64,000 nucleotides of DNA from DZBG01 sp049241565 (GCA_049241565.1 JBMLQL010000011.1:1-64000); one strand, 5' to 3'. Numbered from the stretch's first letter, positions 18,215 through 27,621 are shown. A program made the numbers and translations. Notes: generated by a model from the sequence alone, not told the origin.

Positions 18215-20046
18215 TTCAAGTTGTTAATCTCGAAAAATCTTTCTCGACACAAACTCTTTTTAAAGACGTGACCTTTACTATTGGGAAAGGAGAGAGAATT
18301 GGACTTGTAGGAAGAAACGGAACAGGAAAGACGACATTGTTCAAAATCCTTTTAAGCGAAGAACTCGCTGATGCTGGAAATATTATCATTCCAAAAAACT
18401 ATCGAATCGGGACACTAAAGCAGCATTTGCAATTTACTCATGACACTATTTTAAAAGAATGTGCTTCAGTTCTTCCTCCTGAATCAAGTTTTGATGAGTA
18501 TAAGGTTGAAAAAATGCTGATGGGCCTTGGTTTTGGTCTCAGTGATTTTTCAAGGCCTCCATCTGACTTTTCTGGGGGATATCAGATCCGACTTAATCTG
18601 GCCAAGGTTCTGCTGACTGAGCCAGATTGTCTTCTTCTCGATGAGCCAACAAACTATCTCGATATTGTTTCGATGAGGTGGTTGGCCAAATTTCTTCGTG
18701 AGTTTAAGGGTGAAGTTGTTCTTATTACCCATGATCGAGGCTTTATGGACGAGGTGACGACTCATATCATGGGGATTTGGCGTCAGAAGTTAATTAAAGT
18801 AAGAGGTAGCTCAGAAAAATATTTTGAACAACTTATCGCGGAAGAAGAAATTTACGAAAAGACTCGTATTAATATAGATCGCAAAAGAAAAGATCTCGAA
18901 GAATTTGTGAATCGATTTAAGGCCAAGGCCAGTAAGGCCACGCAGGCACAATCTCGAATGAAAATGCTTGAAAAAATGGCCGGTCTTGAGGAGCTTGCTT
19001 CAATTGCTACTTTGGACTTTGCCTTCAACTATAAAGAATGTCCTGGAAAGGTTCTTTTGGAACTTAAAGATTTAGGCTTTGGTTACACTGAGGAGCTTCT
19101 TGTCTCTAACCTTAACTTAAGCGTTCAGAAAGGTGATAAAATTGCTGTTATTGGAAAGAACGGCCGAGGAAAATCAACACTCTTAAATTTAATTGGGAAA
19201 GAACTTCAGCCGCAGACAGGAAGTGTTCATTATAACACTAATACTATGACGGGACATTTTGGTCAGACCAATATCACCCGTCTGAATATGCAAAAGACGA
19301 TTGAGGAAGAAATCACATCGGCCGACCCCATGATGAGTGTGCAAAAGGCGCGCAATATCGCAGGAACAATGATGTTTACGGGAGATCTTTCTCAGAAAAA
19401 AATCTCTGTTTTATCTGGTGGAGAAAGGGCACGTGTTCTTATTGGAAAGATTTTGGCCAGACAAAGTAATCTTCTTCTTTTAGATGAGCCGACCAACCAC
19501 TTAGACCAAGACTCTGTAGATGCACTCATTGATGAACTCGTTGAATATGAGGGAGCTGCTATTGTTGTTACCCATAGTGAGGATTTTTTGAGACGTTTTG
19601 CCAATAAGCTGATTGTTTTTCAAAACGATAAAGTGGAGTTCCTTCCATATACGTATGAAGAGTTTTTAGAAAAAATTGGTTGGGCAGATGAGACACAAGA
19701 TAAAAAGTCTGTTCCTAAAACTGAAAAGCTTAATCGTGCTGATGCTAGAAGAATGCGCTCAGAGCTTGTGGTCGAAAGATCAAGGGCCCTTTCTCCTTTT
19801 AAAAAGGAGATGGAAAAGCTTGAAAAACAAATTGTGAAGGATGAGGAAGAAATCCAAAAGATTGAATCAACTTTAGTTAATGAATCAGCCTCACTTGATG
19901 GTAAAAAAATCTCTGAACTCTCACAGCTTTTAGGGAGTCTGAAAAAGAATGTGGATGATAATTTTGAAAAATTGACTGAAATGACGATTACTCATGATGA
20001 AAAGTTCTCTTCTTATGAGGAGAGGCTAAAAGAGCTAGATGTTTAA
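18211..20046 (+). CDS. ABC-F family ATP-binding protein
   Basis: 611 residues with two ABC ATPase domains and no membrane segments, the hallmark of ABC-F translation factors or antibiotic-target protection proteins. Domain 1: Walker A GRNGTGKTT, signature SGGYQIRLNLAK, Walker B LLLDEPTNYLD. Domain 2: Walker A GKNGRGKST, signature SGGERARVLIGK, Walker B LLLDEPTNHLD. The charged linker between them and the Uup-like coiled coil at the C-terminus (about 520-611) are present. It likely acts on the ribosome like EttA or Uup; the coiled coil favours Uup. It overlaps the preceding membrane-anchored gene by four bases. Confidence 0.93.
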   Translation: MIQVVNLEKSFSTQTLFKDVTFTIGKGERIGLVGRNGTGKTTLFKILLSEELADAGNIIIPKNYRIGTLKQHLQFTHDTILKECASVLPPESSFDEYKVEKMLMGLGFGLSDFSRPPSDFSGGYQIRLNLAKVLLTEPDCLLLDEPTNYLDIVSMRWLAKFLREFKGEVVLITHDRGFMDEVTTHIMGIWRQKLIKVRGSSEKYFEQLIAEEEIYEKTRINIDRKRKDLEEFVNRFKAKASKATQAQSRMKMLEKMAGLEELASIATLDFAFNYKECPGKVLLELKDLGFGYTEELLVSNLNLSVQKGDKIAVIGKNGRGKSTLLNLIGKELQPQTGSVHYNTNTMTGHFGQTNITRLNMQKTIEEEITSADPMMSVQKARNIAGTMMFTGDLSQKKISVLSGGERARVLIGKILARQSNLLLLDEPTNHLDQDSVDALIDELVEYEGAAIVVTHSEDFLRRFANKLIVFQNDKVEFLPYTYEEFLEKIGWADETQDKKSVPKTEKLNRADARRMRSELVVERSRALSPFKKEMEKLEKQIVKDEEEIQKIESTLVNESASLDGKKISELSQLLGSLKKNVDDNFEKLTEMTITHDEKFSSYEERLKELDV

Positions 20047-20109
20047 AAAAGAAGAGGGCCACGAACATGACCCCCTATATGACTTTAAGATTTAGTGAGA
20101 AAATTTCTG

Positions 20110-20187
20110 TTATATGCCCGGTCCGTTTGCTTCATACGTGATCATATATTTAAGAACCACAGTAGAAGAAAAATTTGTCCAAGTCAT
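20110..20187 (-). CDS. Candidate small protein (25 residues)
   Basis: Too short for ordinary gene calling, but it starts with ATG after a perfect AGGAGGT and an appropriate seven-base spacer and runs to TAA. The peptide begins MTWTNFSSTVVLKY and ends YEANGPGI; it is moderately hydrophobic in the middle. It is on the same strand as, and downstream of, the glycosidase-like gene. The length and MxWT start recall the PqqA precursor, but the Glu-x-x-x-Tyr needed by PqqA is absent, and no pqq gene is near. Function unknown. Confidence 0.4.
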   Translation of the reverse strand: MTWTNFSSTVVLKYMITYEANGPGI

Positions 20188-20221
20188 AAAACGTACCTCC
20201 TGTTTTGGATAAACTTATTCT

Positions 20222-20236
20222 AAGTGAGCTTCACTT
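20222..20236. repeat. Inverted repeat AAGTGA-GCT-TCACTT
   Basis: A six-base perfect inverted repeat with a three-base centre, followed on the plus strand by CTAATTTTT. It could be a weak terminator for plus-strand transcription leaving the ABC-F gene, or an operator for the minus-strand small ORF that starts about 35 bases further on. Confidence 0.3.
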
Positions 20237-20352
20237 CTAATTTTTAAAAAAAATCTAGTTTGATAAATTTCATAGAGTTGTAATGATGAGGAAAATCTTT
20301 ATTTTTAAATCAAAGGGACTTTTGCCAACTTTTTGCGGAGGGGCCAATGAGT

Positions 20353-21567
20353 TTACTTCGCCTTAGCCATTTTTAAATTTGGTTTAGCAGTGAACTTTTT
20401 GAGGACTGTAAGTTTAAAAGGATTAAGTCCTACATAATAAAAATAGGCCCAGGCCGTACCCGCGACACTTGAGTCAGTTGTAAAATCGATATTAGCTGTT
20501 TTAGTTGCATAACTGATTCCACCATCTTTCTTTTTCATCTGCTCAAATGAACGCCTAAAATAAGCTTCAGACTTGTCTTGGCATTTGTACTGTTGATGTG
20601 GATTAAGGAATTTGGCGGCGAGAAGTTTTCCCGCCGTCCCTTCCGACCAGACAAATTTATCAAACGCCGGAGCGCGCACTGAACGGCGGTCAAAGAAGCC
20701 GTGGATTTCGGACTTATTCTCGATTGCGACGTGATAAAAGCTTTCACAGGCCTTATCTAAGGCACTGTTAGCGTCTTCATATGTAATGTCTGAATCATCA
20801 ATAGCAAGGAGAGTCCATGTTTGGTTATCAAGATAGATCTCATCCTTATTGATTTTCTTTTTATCAATAAGATAACCAGACCAGAAATGTTTCTTTTGAT
20901 TATCCCAAAGCCCATGAATGAATTTCCGGATATTTTGAGATGTTTTTTCAAATCTTGGGTTGTGATTTAATTCAGCATAGATTTTGAAAGCACTGTAGGC
21001 ATCAATATTGTGTTCTAAGGCGAGGACTTGAGTTTCATCCCAGCTCGTGGTGGAGAGATCTTTTTGAGCAAAGCGAATAGCTTCACCATCCAAAGCGGAA
21101 ACTTTTTGAGTTTCTAAATAAGTGAGAACCTTATGAGCGAAGGGAGTGAACTGTTTATCTTTAAATTGTTTTTGATAATAGTTGGCCGACATTACAATCC
21201 AGGCCATGGCCCCATGAATAATTCTCGTTTCATCTCCAGCGAAGGCGCTAGAGCCTTCGGTCATATAAGCAAAATGAAGTGGTCCATGCTGTTTGTATAG
21301 ATTTTCAATTGTAATGAGTAAATTCTTTGCTTGTTTTTTATTTTTTGCGTGCGTGAATGCCATGATCGCTAAGGCCTGATCATAAATATAGCTCACATCT
21401 CTTTGAGCATAACTCTTAATAAAATGATGTCCTAATTTTGGTTGTGAGATAACCCTCTTCTTCAGTACCTGAAGAATTTTTTCTTTTTCGGCGCCATGAA
21501 GAGCTGTGGTGAAACTCACAATGGCCAAAAATAAGGTTAAATAAGCCCGATTGAGTCTGTGACTCAT
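20353..21567 (-). CDS. Exported six-hairpin glycosidase-like protein
   Basis: 404 residues with a signal peptide (AYLTLFLAIVSFTTALHGA, cut near residue 25). The mature chain has repeated helix pairs with buried aromatics, for example YIYDQALAIMAFTHAKNKKQ, AMAWIVMSANYYQKQF and NQTWTLLAIDDSDI, the pattern of the alpha/alpha six-barrel of glycoside hydrolases and lyases. No catalytic acid can be named with confidence, so polysaccharide hydrolysis is only an inference. There is no partner transporter next to it. Confidence 0.55.
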   Translation of the reverse strand: MSHRLNRAYLTLFLAIVSFTTALHGAEKEKILQVLKKRVISQPKLGHHFIKSYAQRDVSYIYDQALAIMAFTHAKNKKQAKNLLITIENLYKQHGPLHFAYMTEGSSAFAGDETRIIHGAMAWIVMSANYYQKQFKDKQFTPFAHKVLTYLETQKVSALDGEAIRFAQKDLSTTSWDETQVLALEHNIDAYSAFKIYAELNHNPRFEKTSQNIRKFIHGLWDNQKKHFWSGYLIDKKKINKDEIYLDNQTWTLLAIDDSDITYEDANSALDKACESFYHVAIENKSEIHGFFDRRSVRAPAFDKFVWSEGTAGKLLAAKFLNPHQQYKCQDKSEAYFRRSFEQMKKKDGGISYATKTANIDFTTDSSVAGTAWAYFYYVGLNPFKLTVLKKFTAKPNLKMAKAK

Positions 21568-21658
21568 AATAAAATGCCTCTCCCAACGATGATTTGTTAT
21601 TCCTATCTCTTTTCGTCAGGTATGAATGAGAACTTGAGTGAAATGTTTGGGTTTTGGA

Positions 21659-22498
21659 TTATTTAGTGTATTTAGCGGCCATCTGCTTGAAATAGGGTGA
21701 GTTCTCACCAAGCTTGCGGACGTAATCGATGATATCACTTTGCTTGTCTTGTGGCATGGCCTCAAAGGGATAGACATGGTTTTCGGGAACAAAACGAAAG
21801 GTGAAATTGATTCGTCTTGTTTCAAAATTACTGATCTTTAATTTAAAATCCTCGTTTTTTTTACTCTCAACTCGTTGAACACGATGGAAAGTTTTACTTT
21901 TCCAAAGATCACCTCCAAAAATTTGAAGAGAAGAATCTTCTAACCATTGAGAGAAAACATTATTTTTATCACCTAAATTTTGATTCCCATTCACAAATTG
22001 AAAGAAGGCGCGATCTCCCAGGGAGACCGAGGCCACTGGGCCTGGTTCAAAGTCTTTATGCTCTCCTACTCGAGCGCGGTCAACTTTCTTATCATCTTCG
22101 ATTTTACTTCCATAGAAATTGATAAGGCAGGTGTTGAGATGCCAGCCCTCTGGAAAATAAGATTTGGGAAGATTTTTTCGAGCAATAAACTCTATACGGT
22201 CCACCAGAAGTCGTAAAAGTTTTGGGTAAGGTTCAGCTTTTACACAACGATATAAAACACCTTCAGGAGGATGATAATAATCAAGACAAGCAAATTGCCA
22301 GTTTCCAAGCCAGTACACTGGGCGCTTTAGTTCTCTTTGCTCGTCACCAACAGGAGGAGGATTGTGCTCTGAAAAGCGCATTTCCCAGAGAGGGTGCAGA
22401 GTTTGAAGCCATGAAATAATCTCGGCCCGTTCGGTACGATTCACGAATGGAAACTGATAATAGAGGCCCTGTGGAAGAGCGGGGACGGAGCGTTTCAT
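21659..22498 (-). CDS. AlkB-like 2-oxoglutarate/Fe(II) dioxygenase
   Basis: 279 residues. AlkB-type enzymes remove alkyl groups from nucleic acid bases by oxidation using Fe(II) and 2-oxoglutarate. The iron ligands are visible as GEHKDF (HxD) and TFHRVQR (distal His), and the 2-oxoglutarate-binding RRINFTFR (RxNxTFR) closes the domain. The LNTCLINFYG strand before the HxD is typical. It is longer than E. coli AlkB by about 60 residues. Transcribed just after the Cys cluster gene (seven-base gap), so the two probably form an operon. Confidence 0.85.
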   Translation of the reverse strand: MKRSVPALPQGLYYQFPFVNRTERAEIISWLQTLHPLWEMRFSEHNPPPVGDEQRELKRPVYWLGNWQFACLDYYHPPEGVLYRCVKAEPYPKLLRLLVDRIEFIARKNLPKSYFPEGWHLNTCLINFYGSKIEDDKKVDRARVGEHKDFEPGPVASVSLGDRAFFQFVNGNQNLGDKNNVFSQWLEDSSLQIFGGDLWKSKTFHRVQRVESKKNEDFKLKISNFETRRINFTFRFVPENHVYPFEAMPQDKQSDIIDYVRKLGENSPYFKQMAAKYTK

Positions 22499-22505
22499 AG
22501 TGGGC

Positions 22506-23120
22506 TTAATCTAAAGGATAGGGAGCTGTTAGTCTGGCCCTCTGTAAAAAATTCTCAAAAGATGGGCCTTCTTGACCAAATAATTCGATGAACTTAATCA
22601 CTGCTAGTGGGATGTATTCTTTGTCCCAATCGAGGGCGAGATCTTGCTTGATCCATTCATTTAAAAGAGCTTCATTATTGGCCTTTACCTGGGTCTCTAA
22701 AATTTCTTTTTTAGACCAGCAATCCTGATCAATATCAGCTTCTTTTTTTCGTCTATTAAAGCCTAGGCAGCCATAAGGTTTAACATCTCTTGGGAGTGGA
22801 CAACCAAACTCTGAACCAAGAAAAAAAGGGCAAGTATAAGTTCTTCTAAATTGGCTTTTTTTCTTGATACCAGGAGGGAGAATATCAAGTTTGTATTTTA
22901 GGTTTGTGAGCTGCATTTTTTCTTTCAGATCATTAAGTGAAGAAGAATCTTTTTTAAGATAAGAGTATAAATCAACCATTTCAATAGGAGTCACCATCAT
23001 GGAGTTGGCCATATCAGTACAACAAACTCCAGAGCACCCAAGACAACTAATTCCCCTTGTCTCAAGTTGAGACATATCTTCTAAAAGAAAGCGTCGCCGA
23101 TTATAGGTCGATGTTGTCAT
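22506..23120 (-). CDS. YkgJ-like cysteine-cluster protein
   Basis: 204 residues. A CxxCxGxCC-type cluster (SCLGCSGVCCTD, about residues 20-31) and later YTCPFF, FGCPLP and PYGCLGFN resemble the YkgJ/DUF3109 zinc- or iron-binding family. The cluster probably holds Fe-S or Zn; no reaction is known for the family. It is the first gene of the minus-strand pair with the AlkB-like enzyme and is divergent from cheA. Confidence 0.75.
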   Translation of the reverse strand: MTTSTYNRRRFLLEDMSQLETRGISCLGCSGVCCTDMANSMMVTPIEMVDLYSYLKKDSSSLNDLKEKMQLTNLKYKLDILPPGIKKKSQFRRTYTCPFFLGSEFGCPLPRDVKPYGCLGFNRRKKEADIDQDCWSKKEILETQVKANNEALLNEWIKQDLALDWDKEYIPLAVIKFIELFGQEGPSFENFLQRARLTAPYPLD

Positions 23121-23164
23121 AAAGCATCAGTTACCATTCAAAATTTTGTCTGTCGACGTTGATT

Positions 23165-23178
23165 GGGGGGAGGGGGGG
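23165..23178. repeat. Poly-G tract (6 + 7 G) upstream of cheA
   Basis: Six G, one A, seven G in an AT-rich context, followed by GG and GGG runs at about 23181-23187. It lies in the 228-base gap between the divergent Cys cluster gene and cheA. Confidence 0.7.
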
Positions 23179-23348
23179 CAGGCCAGGGAATGTCTTATCA
23201 ATGAGTTGAGTTAGCCTAACAGTTGATAGTTTTGCTCATTTAAGGGCATGTCTGGCCTAGTTAAAATAACTGAGAAAAAAGACTGAATCTCCAGACAAAA
23301 TAAACCGAAAAGTAGACTTGAAACGTTTCCTATGGACTGGAGCAAGCA

Positions 23349-25205
23349 ATGGATGATTTTGAATTAGAATTGAAAAATGATTTTCTTGAAGAAGCCTCTA
23401 AGCTTTTAGATGATTCAGAACAATGCTTTCTAAATCTAGAAAGTAATATGAATGATAAAACTCTCTATGAAGAAATTTTTCGTCTCGCTCACAATCTTAA
23501 AGGATCGGCCAAGGCGGTAGGTTTTGATGACCTTGGTCACTTGACTCACCAGCTAGAATCTCTTTTGTTAAAACTAAAAAATGGGGACATCAAACCTAAT
23601 ACAGCTATTATCACCCTTCTTCTTGAGTGTAATGATCAGCTCAAGGCGGTGATTGCTCTTTTGAAGATGGATTATAATGCCAAGGTTGATAGCTCATCAC
23701 TTCTTGATCGCATTCAGATTCTTTTAGATGGTGGAGCACTTGAATCTTCTGATCCTGAACCTGTGGCTGCAGTGGAAGTCCAAACAGAAGTAACTTCAGA
23801 TGAGGCCCAGTTTATGGATTCAGTGATGAGTAAGTTTGATGAAATCGAAGAAGTACAGACGGCCACTCCAATTATAGTAGCACAAGTAGAAGAAGAAATT
23901 GAATCTAACATCACTCATATTTCAGCTGCTGTCGCAGAAGTTCAGGCCGAAGTCATCGCAGCGAAAAGTACTACTCCCACAGCTGTGGCCGATGAAAGTA
24001 TCCGAGTGAGTCTTGCTCGTCTTGAAAAACTTCTCAACTTTATTGGTGAGCTTGTTATTCTTCAGACGGTCTTAAAAGGACAAGCGACAAACTCTGGCCA
24101 AGTGGCTCTTCGTCGTACAGTAGATCAGCTTGGAAAAGTTACAAAAGAAGTTCAAGATCTTTCAATGTCTTTGAGAATGGTTCCTCTTAAACAAACCTTC
24201 CAAAAGATGCAGAGAATTGTTAGAGATACATCTCAACAACTAAACAAGAAGATTGATCTTGTTCTGGTTGGAGCAGATACAGAAGTTGATAAAACTGTTC
24301 TTGAAAAAATTGGTGACCCTCTTGTTCACCTCATTAGGAATGCCGCAGATCACGGGATTGAAGATACTGAATCTCGTGTGATGAACAATAAACCTGAAAC
24401 TGGACGAGTGACGCTTTCAGCTTATCATCAATCAGGTAGTCTTATCATTGAGATTCAAGATGATGGTAAAGGTCTTGACCCTAAAAAACTTATAGAGAAA
24501 GCCAGGGCCAAAGGTATTCTTAAACCAAATCAAGTCCTTTCTGATAAAGAGGCCCAAGAGCTTATTTTCTCTTCTGGCTTCTCGACTAAAGATGAGGTCT
24601 CAGATATTTCTGGACGTGGGGTGGGAATGGATGTTGTGAAATCAAATATACAAGCACTTCAAGGTGATATTTCTATTGAGTCTGCTGTCGGTAAAGGAAC
24701 AACTTTTAAAATTAAACTACCTCTCACACTTGCCATTGCAGACGGAATGATTGTGACAGTGGGTGATGATAAATTTATTATTCCTCTTAATCATGTACAC
24801 GAAACATATAGACCAGAAGCAGAGGATATCAAAATCACTTCTAATCTTGGAGCCGTTCTTCTTCTTCGTGGAGAGAATATGCCAGTTTATGATCTGGCCC
24901 AATGTATTGGAAGAAAACATCATTATCAAAAAATGACAGATAGTATCTGTATTATTGTAAGAACAATGGATAAGCCATTTGCGATCCTTATTGATGATAT
25001 TCTTGGTCAGCACCAAGTTGTTATTAAAAAGCTCGGGCCTGAGTATGCCCATATTAAAGGATTTAGCGGAAGTGCCATTCTTGAAGATGGTAAACCAGCA
25101 ATCATTTTAGAACTTGGGGACCTCATTAAGGCCAAGGCCCATTTGAGAATTACAGAACAATCAACAACAGTTTCAATGACTGATACAAGGAGAGCCGTCG
25201 CATGA
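23349..25205 (+). CDS. cheA: Chemotaxis histidine kinase CheA
   Basis: 618 residues. The N-terminal HPt domain carries the phosphorylated His48 in RLAHNLKGSAK. A variable linker of about 100 residues follows with no clear P2 (CheY-binding) fold. Then come the dimerisation domain (about 218-285, LARLEKLLNFIGELVIL), the HATPase (HLIRNAADHGIE N box, IQDDGKGLD, GRGVGMDVV) and a C-terminal CheW-like domain. It would phosphorylate CheY and CheB in response to receptors. No receptor or free CheY gene is adjacent. The stop overlaps cheW (ATGA). Confidence 0.97.
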   Translation: MDDFELELKNDFLEEASKLLDDSEQCFLNLESNMNDKTLYEEIFRLAHNLKGSAKAVGFDDLGHLTHQLESLLLKLKNGDIKPNTAIITLLLECNDQLKAVIALLKMDYNAKVDSSSLLDRIQILLDGGALESSDPEPVAAVEVQTEVTSDEAQFMDSVMSKFDEIEEVQTATPIIVAQVEEEIESNITHISAAVAEVQAEVIAAKSTTPTAVADESIRVSLARLEKLLNFIGELVILQTVLKGQATNSGQVALRRTVDQLGKVTKEVQDLSMSLRMVPLKQTFQKMQRIVRDTSQQLNKKIDLVLVGADTEVDKTVLEKIGDPLVHLIRNAADHGIEDTESRVMNNKPETGRVTLSAYHQSGSLIIEIQDDGKGLDPKKLIEKARAKGILKPNQVLSDKEAQELIFSSGFSTKDEVSDISGRGVGMDVVKSNIQALQGDISIESAVGKGTTFKIKLPLTLAIADGMIVTVGDDKFIIPLNHVHETYRPEAEDIKITSNLGAVLLLRGENMPVYDLAQCIGRKHHYQKMTDSICIIVRTMDKPFAILIDDILGQHQVVIKKLGPEYAHIKGFSGSAILEDGKPAIILELGDLIKAKAHLRITEQSTTVSMTDTRRAVA

Positions 25206-25702
25206 GTCCAACAGAAGTACAAAAGAAGTCACACACCGGTGAGAGATATCTTTGTTTTACTCTCGGATCAGAGCAATTTGCCCTTCCATTGCTTTCTGTG
25301 AAAGAAGTCATCGCCGTTCCTGAAGTGACACCTATTCCATTTTGTCCTTCTTACTTTCAAGGAATTATGAATTTAAGAGGTCAGGTGTTATCGGTGATTG
25401 ATCTAAGAACAAAGATGAATATTAAACCTCATAAGTCATCAGAAAATGCAGTAATTATCTGTGACCTTGGAAGTTTTTCCATGGGGGTGATGGTTGATTC
25501 GATTGATTCGGTCGTTGCTCCTGGTCATGAAGATTTTTCTGATAAACCTGAAGTCCAGTCATCTATCAATACAGATTTTATTATGTCGGTTTTCAGGCAT
25601 GGTAAAAAACTAGTTCTTCTTCTTGATGTGGCCAAGGCCTTAAGTGTAGAAGATCTGAAATTGATTAAAGGACCAAAGCCTGCAGCGAAAGTTGCGGCTT
25701 AA
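25202..25702 (+). CDS. cheW: Chemotaxis coupling protein CheW
   Basis: 166 residues, the normal CheW length. It links receptors to CheA. The SH3-like fold is recognised from RYLCFTLGSEQFALPL, VKEVIAVPEVTPIPF, FQGIMNLRGQVLSVIDLR and the later MVDSIDSVV. It starts in the cheA stop and is followed by a 56-base gap to cheR with an AAGGAGTGA ribosome site for the next gene. Confidence 0.96.
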   Translation: MSPTEVQKKSHTGERYLCFTLGSEQFALPLLSVKEVIAVPEVTPIPFCPSYFQGIMNLRGQVLSVIDLRTKMNIKPHKSSENAVIICDLGSFSMGVMVDSIDSVVAPGHEDFSDKPEVQSSINTDFIMSVFRHGKKLVLLLDVAKALSVEDLKLIKGPKPAAKVAA

Positions 25703-25758
25703 GGATTATATCAATTATTGTTATTCCTGTTGTACGTTTCTTCTATAAGGAGTGACTC

Positions 25759-27621
25759 ATGTCACATCATCTCCACCAACACAAAGTATGGTCAGAAGCT
25801 GAGGTTATCAGCTATATCTCAAAGATCATGAATGAGGTCACTGGCGTTCAGCTTGGTGAAAGGCAAGCCTCAATGGTGGAGAATCGTTTAAAAAAGCGGA
25901 TGCTTGAAAATCAAGTTCCTACTCTCATCGACTATATTCATTATTTTTTTGCTCATCGTGAGGTTGAAACTCAGGCCCTTGTCTCACTTCTCACGACTCA
26001 TCATACTTATTTTTTTAGAGAGTTTAGCCATTTTGAGGCCCTTGAGAATAATTATCTTAAGATCGTCGCGCAAAAAGCTCGGAGTCGTGGAGATAAATGT
26101 ATTCGTATCTGGTCAGCGGCTTGTAGCCGAGGGCAAGAGGTTTACTCAATTGCTATGATGATGGATGCTTGGTTGAAGGCAAATGCCCCTGATCTTACTT
26201 ATAAAATTATGGGTTCAGATATTGATCACGAAAGTGTGAAAATGGCCACGAACGGAGTTTATTTCTATCGTGAGCTTCATAATGTTCCTATGCGATACTT
26301 GCAACAGCATTGGTCTAAGGGAACGGCAGAAATTAGTGACTATGTGAGAGTGAAAAAAACGCTCAAAGACAATGTCCAATTTCAGGTGGTGAATCTTTTT
26401 GAAATTCCCTCAACAATTAAAACTCAAAAATTTGATATCATTTTCTGTCGAAATGTTTTTATTTATTTTAATGAAGAACAAATTAAACAAATCACCACAA
26501 GCTTTTTAAAGCTTCTCGATGATTCCGGTTATCTTTTTCTTGGTATTTCAGAATCTCTTCATGGCATGAACATGGCCGTAGATACACTCGGACCATCCAT
26601 TTATACGCATCATAAGGCCAAGCCAACACTGGTGACACCTTCTCAAGCAGTCAAAGTGGCTTCTGTACCCGTGGTCAATATTCCAAAAACTATCAGAGTT
26701 GTTTGCGTGGATGACTCGAGTTCAATTCATATGCTCATGAAGAAAATGCTTACACGTGAGGCGGGGTTTGAAATTGTAGGGCATGCCAATAACGGTGAAG
26801 AGGCCCACAAAATGATTCAGGAGCTCAAGCCCGATGCTGTCACACTTGATATTCACATGCCAGTGATGGACGGGATTAGCTATTTAAAAAATTATCATTC
26901 TCCACGACACCCAGCGGTTGTTATGGTTACTTCCGTTTCTCGAGATGATGCGAGTCTGGCAATGGATGCGTTCAAACATGGAGCCTCAGACTTTATTGAA
27001 AAGCCAACCTTACAGTCGCTTCAAGAGAAGACTGAAGAGCTTCACATGAAGTTAAAATCTGCGGTTGTGGCCAAGGCCCAATCTCAAACAGCAAGCCTAA
27101 GTTTTGATCAGTCCTTTAAAAAGGGAATTTCCATCCTTCATCCAGAGCAGTGTGCCGCAGTTCTGATTGGTCAGTTTTCTGAGAGAAAGAAAATGGAATC
27201 TTTCTTAAAAGAGAATATGAATTATCGACTTCCAGTGATTATTCTTATTGATGCAGATAAAGGATTTCAAGAAACATTTGGACATGTTCTTTCCAATGAA
27301 CTTAGTAAAAATGTGGTCTTACTCGAATCAAACAGAGAGCCACTTAAGGCGGGGCAGATTTATCTAGGAACTGTTAAAGACGATCTCTCGAACTTGAGTA
27401 AACTCGTGAAACCTGAAAAAGCATGTGTGATGTTGTATGGGCAGTGTTCAAAAGAAGCTGGGATGAAAGTGGATGGTATGAGACAGTCTCATATCCTTGC
27501 TGAGGATCTAGGGGAGGGGCTGAAATCTCTGAATGTGATACGTTTCAGTGATAAAGTTCCTGCGACGAGTTTCGCTTATATGTGTGCTCAATACTTTAAT
27601 AAAACTGAGCAAGCAAAATGA
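25759..27621 (+). CDS. CheR methyltransferase fused to a receiver and a degenerate CheB-like domain
   Basis: 620 residues, about twice a normal CheR. Residues 1-285 are CheR: TTHHTYFFRE, the SAM motif IWSAACSRGQE and FDIIFCRNVFIYF; it methylates receptor glutamates. Residues about 310-430 are a response-regulator receiver with CVDDSSSIH, phospho-acceptor Asp363 in TLDIHMPVMDG, and a terminal FIEKP. Residues about 450-620 resemble CheB in order of strands (IILIDADKGFQETF, LKAGQIYLGTV) but the Ser-Thr-Gly-Gly, QHxP and GMGxDG motifs are gone, so no esterase activity is expected. The stop overlaps cheB (ATGA). Confidence 0.85.
   Translation: MSHHLHQHKVWSEAEVISYISKIMNEVTGVQLGERQASMVENRLKKRMLENQVPTLIDYIHYFFAHREVETQALVSLLTTHHTYFFREFSHFEALENNYLKIVAQKARSRGDKCIRIWSAACSRGQEVYSIAMMMDAWLKANAPDLTYKIMGSDIDHESVKMATNGVYFYRELHNVPMRYLQQHWSKGTAEISDYVRVKKTLKDNVQFQVVNLFEIPSTIKTQKFDIIFCRNVFIYFNEEQIKQITTSFLKLLDDSGYLFLGISESLHGMNMAVDTLGPSIYTHHKAKPTLVTPSQAVKVASVPVVNIPKTIRVVCVDDSSSIHMLMKKMLTREAGFEIVGHANNGEEAHKMIQELKPDAVTLDIHMPVMDGISYLKNYHSPRHPAVVMVTSVSRDDASLAMDAFKHGASDFIEKPTLQSLQEKTEELHMKLKSAVVAKAQSQTASLSFDQSFKKGISILHPEQCAAVLIGQFSERKKMESFLKENMNYRLPVIILIDADKGFQETFGHVLSNELSKNVVLLESNREPLKAGQIYLGTVKDDLSNLSKLVKPEKACVMLYGQCSKEAGMKVDGMRQSHILAEDLGEGLKSLNVIRFSDKVPATSFAYMCAQYFNKTEQAK

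Larger units (their letters stand above)
20047..20352. other. 306-base intergenic region with a candidate small ORF
   Basis: Lies between the converging abc-F gene and the minus-strand glycosidase-like gene. It contains the 25-residue ORF at 20110-20187 and the inverted repeat AAGTGA/TCACTT at about 20222-20236. No tRNA, no strong terminator with a T tract and no further ORF with a ribosome site is seen. Confidence 0.5.

Noticed and set aside
20110..20187. PqqA cofactor precursor
   Set aside because: Length and start are similar, but the conserved Glu of the Glu-x-x-x-Tyr crosslink is missing and there are no pqq genes nearby.
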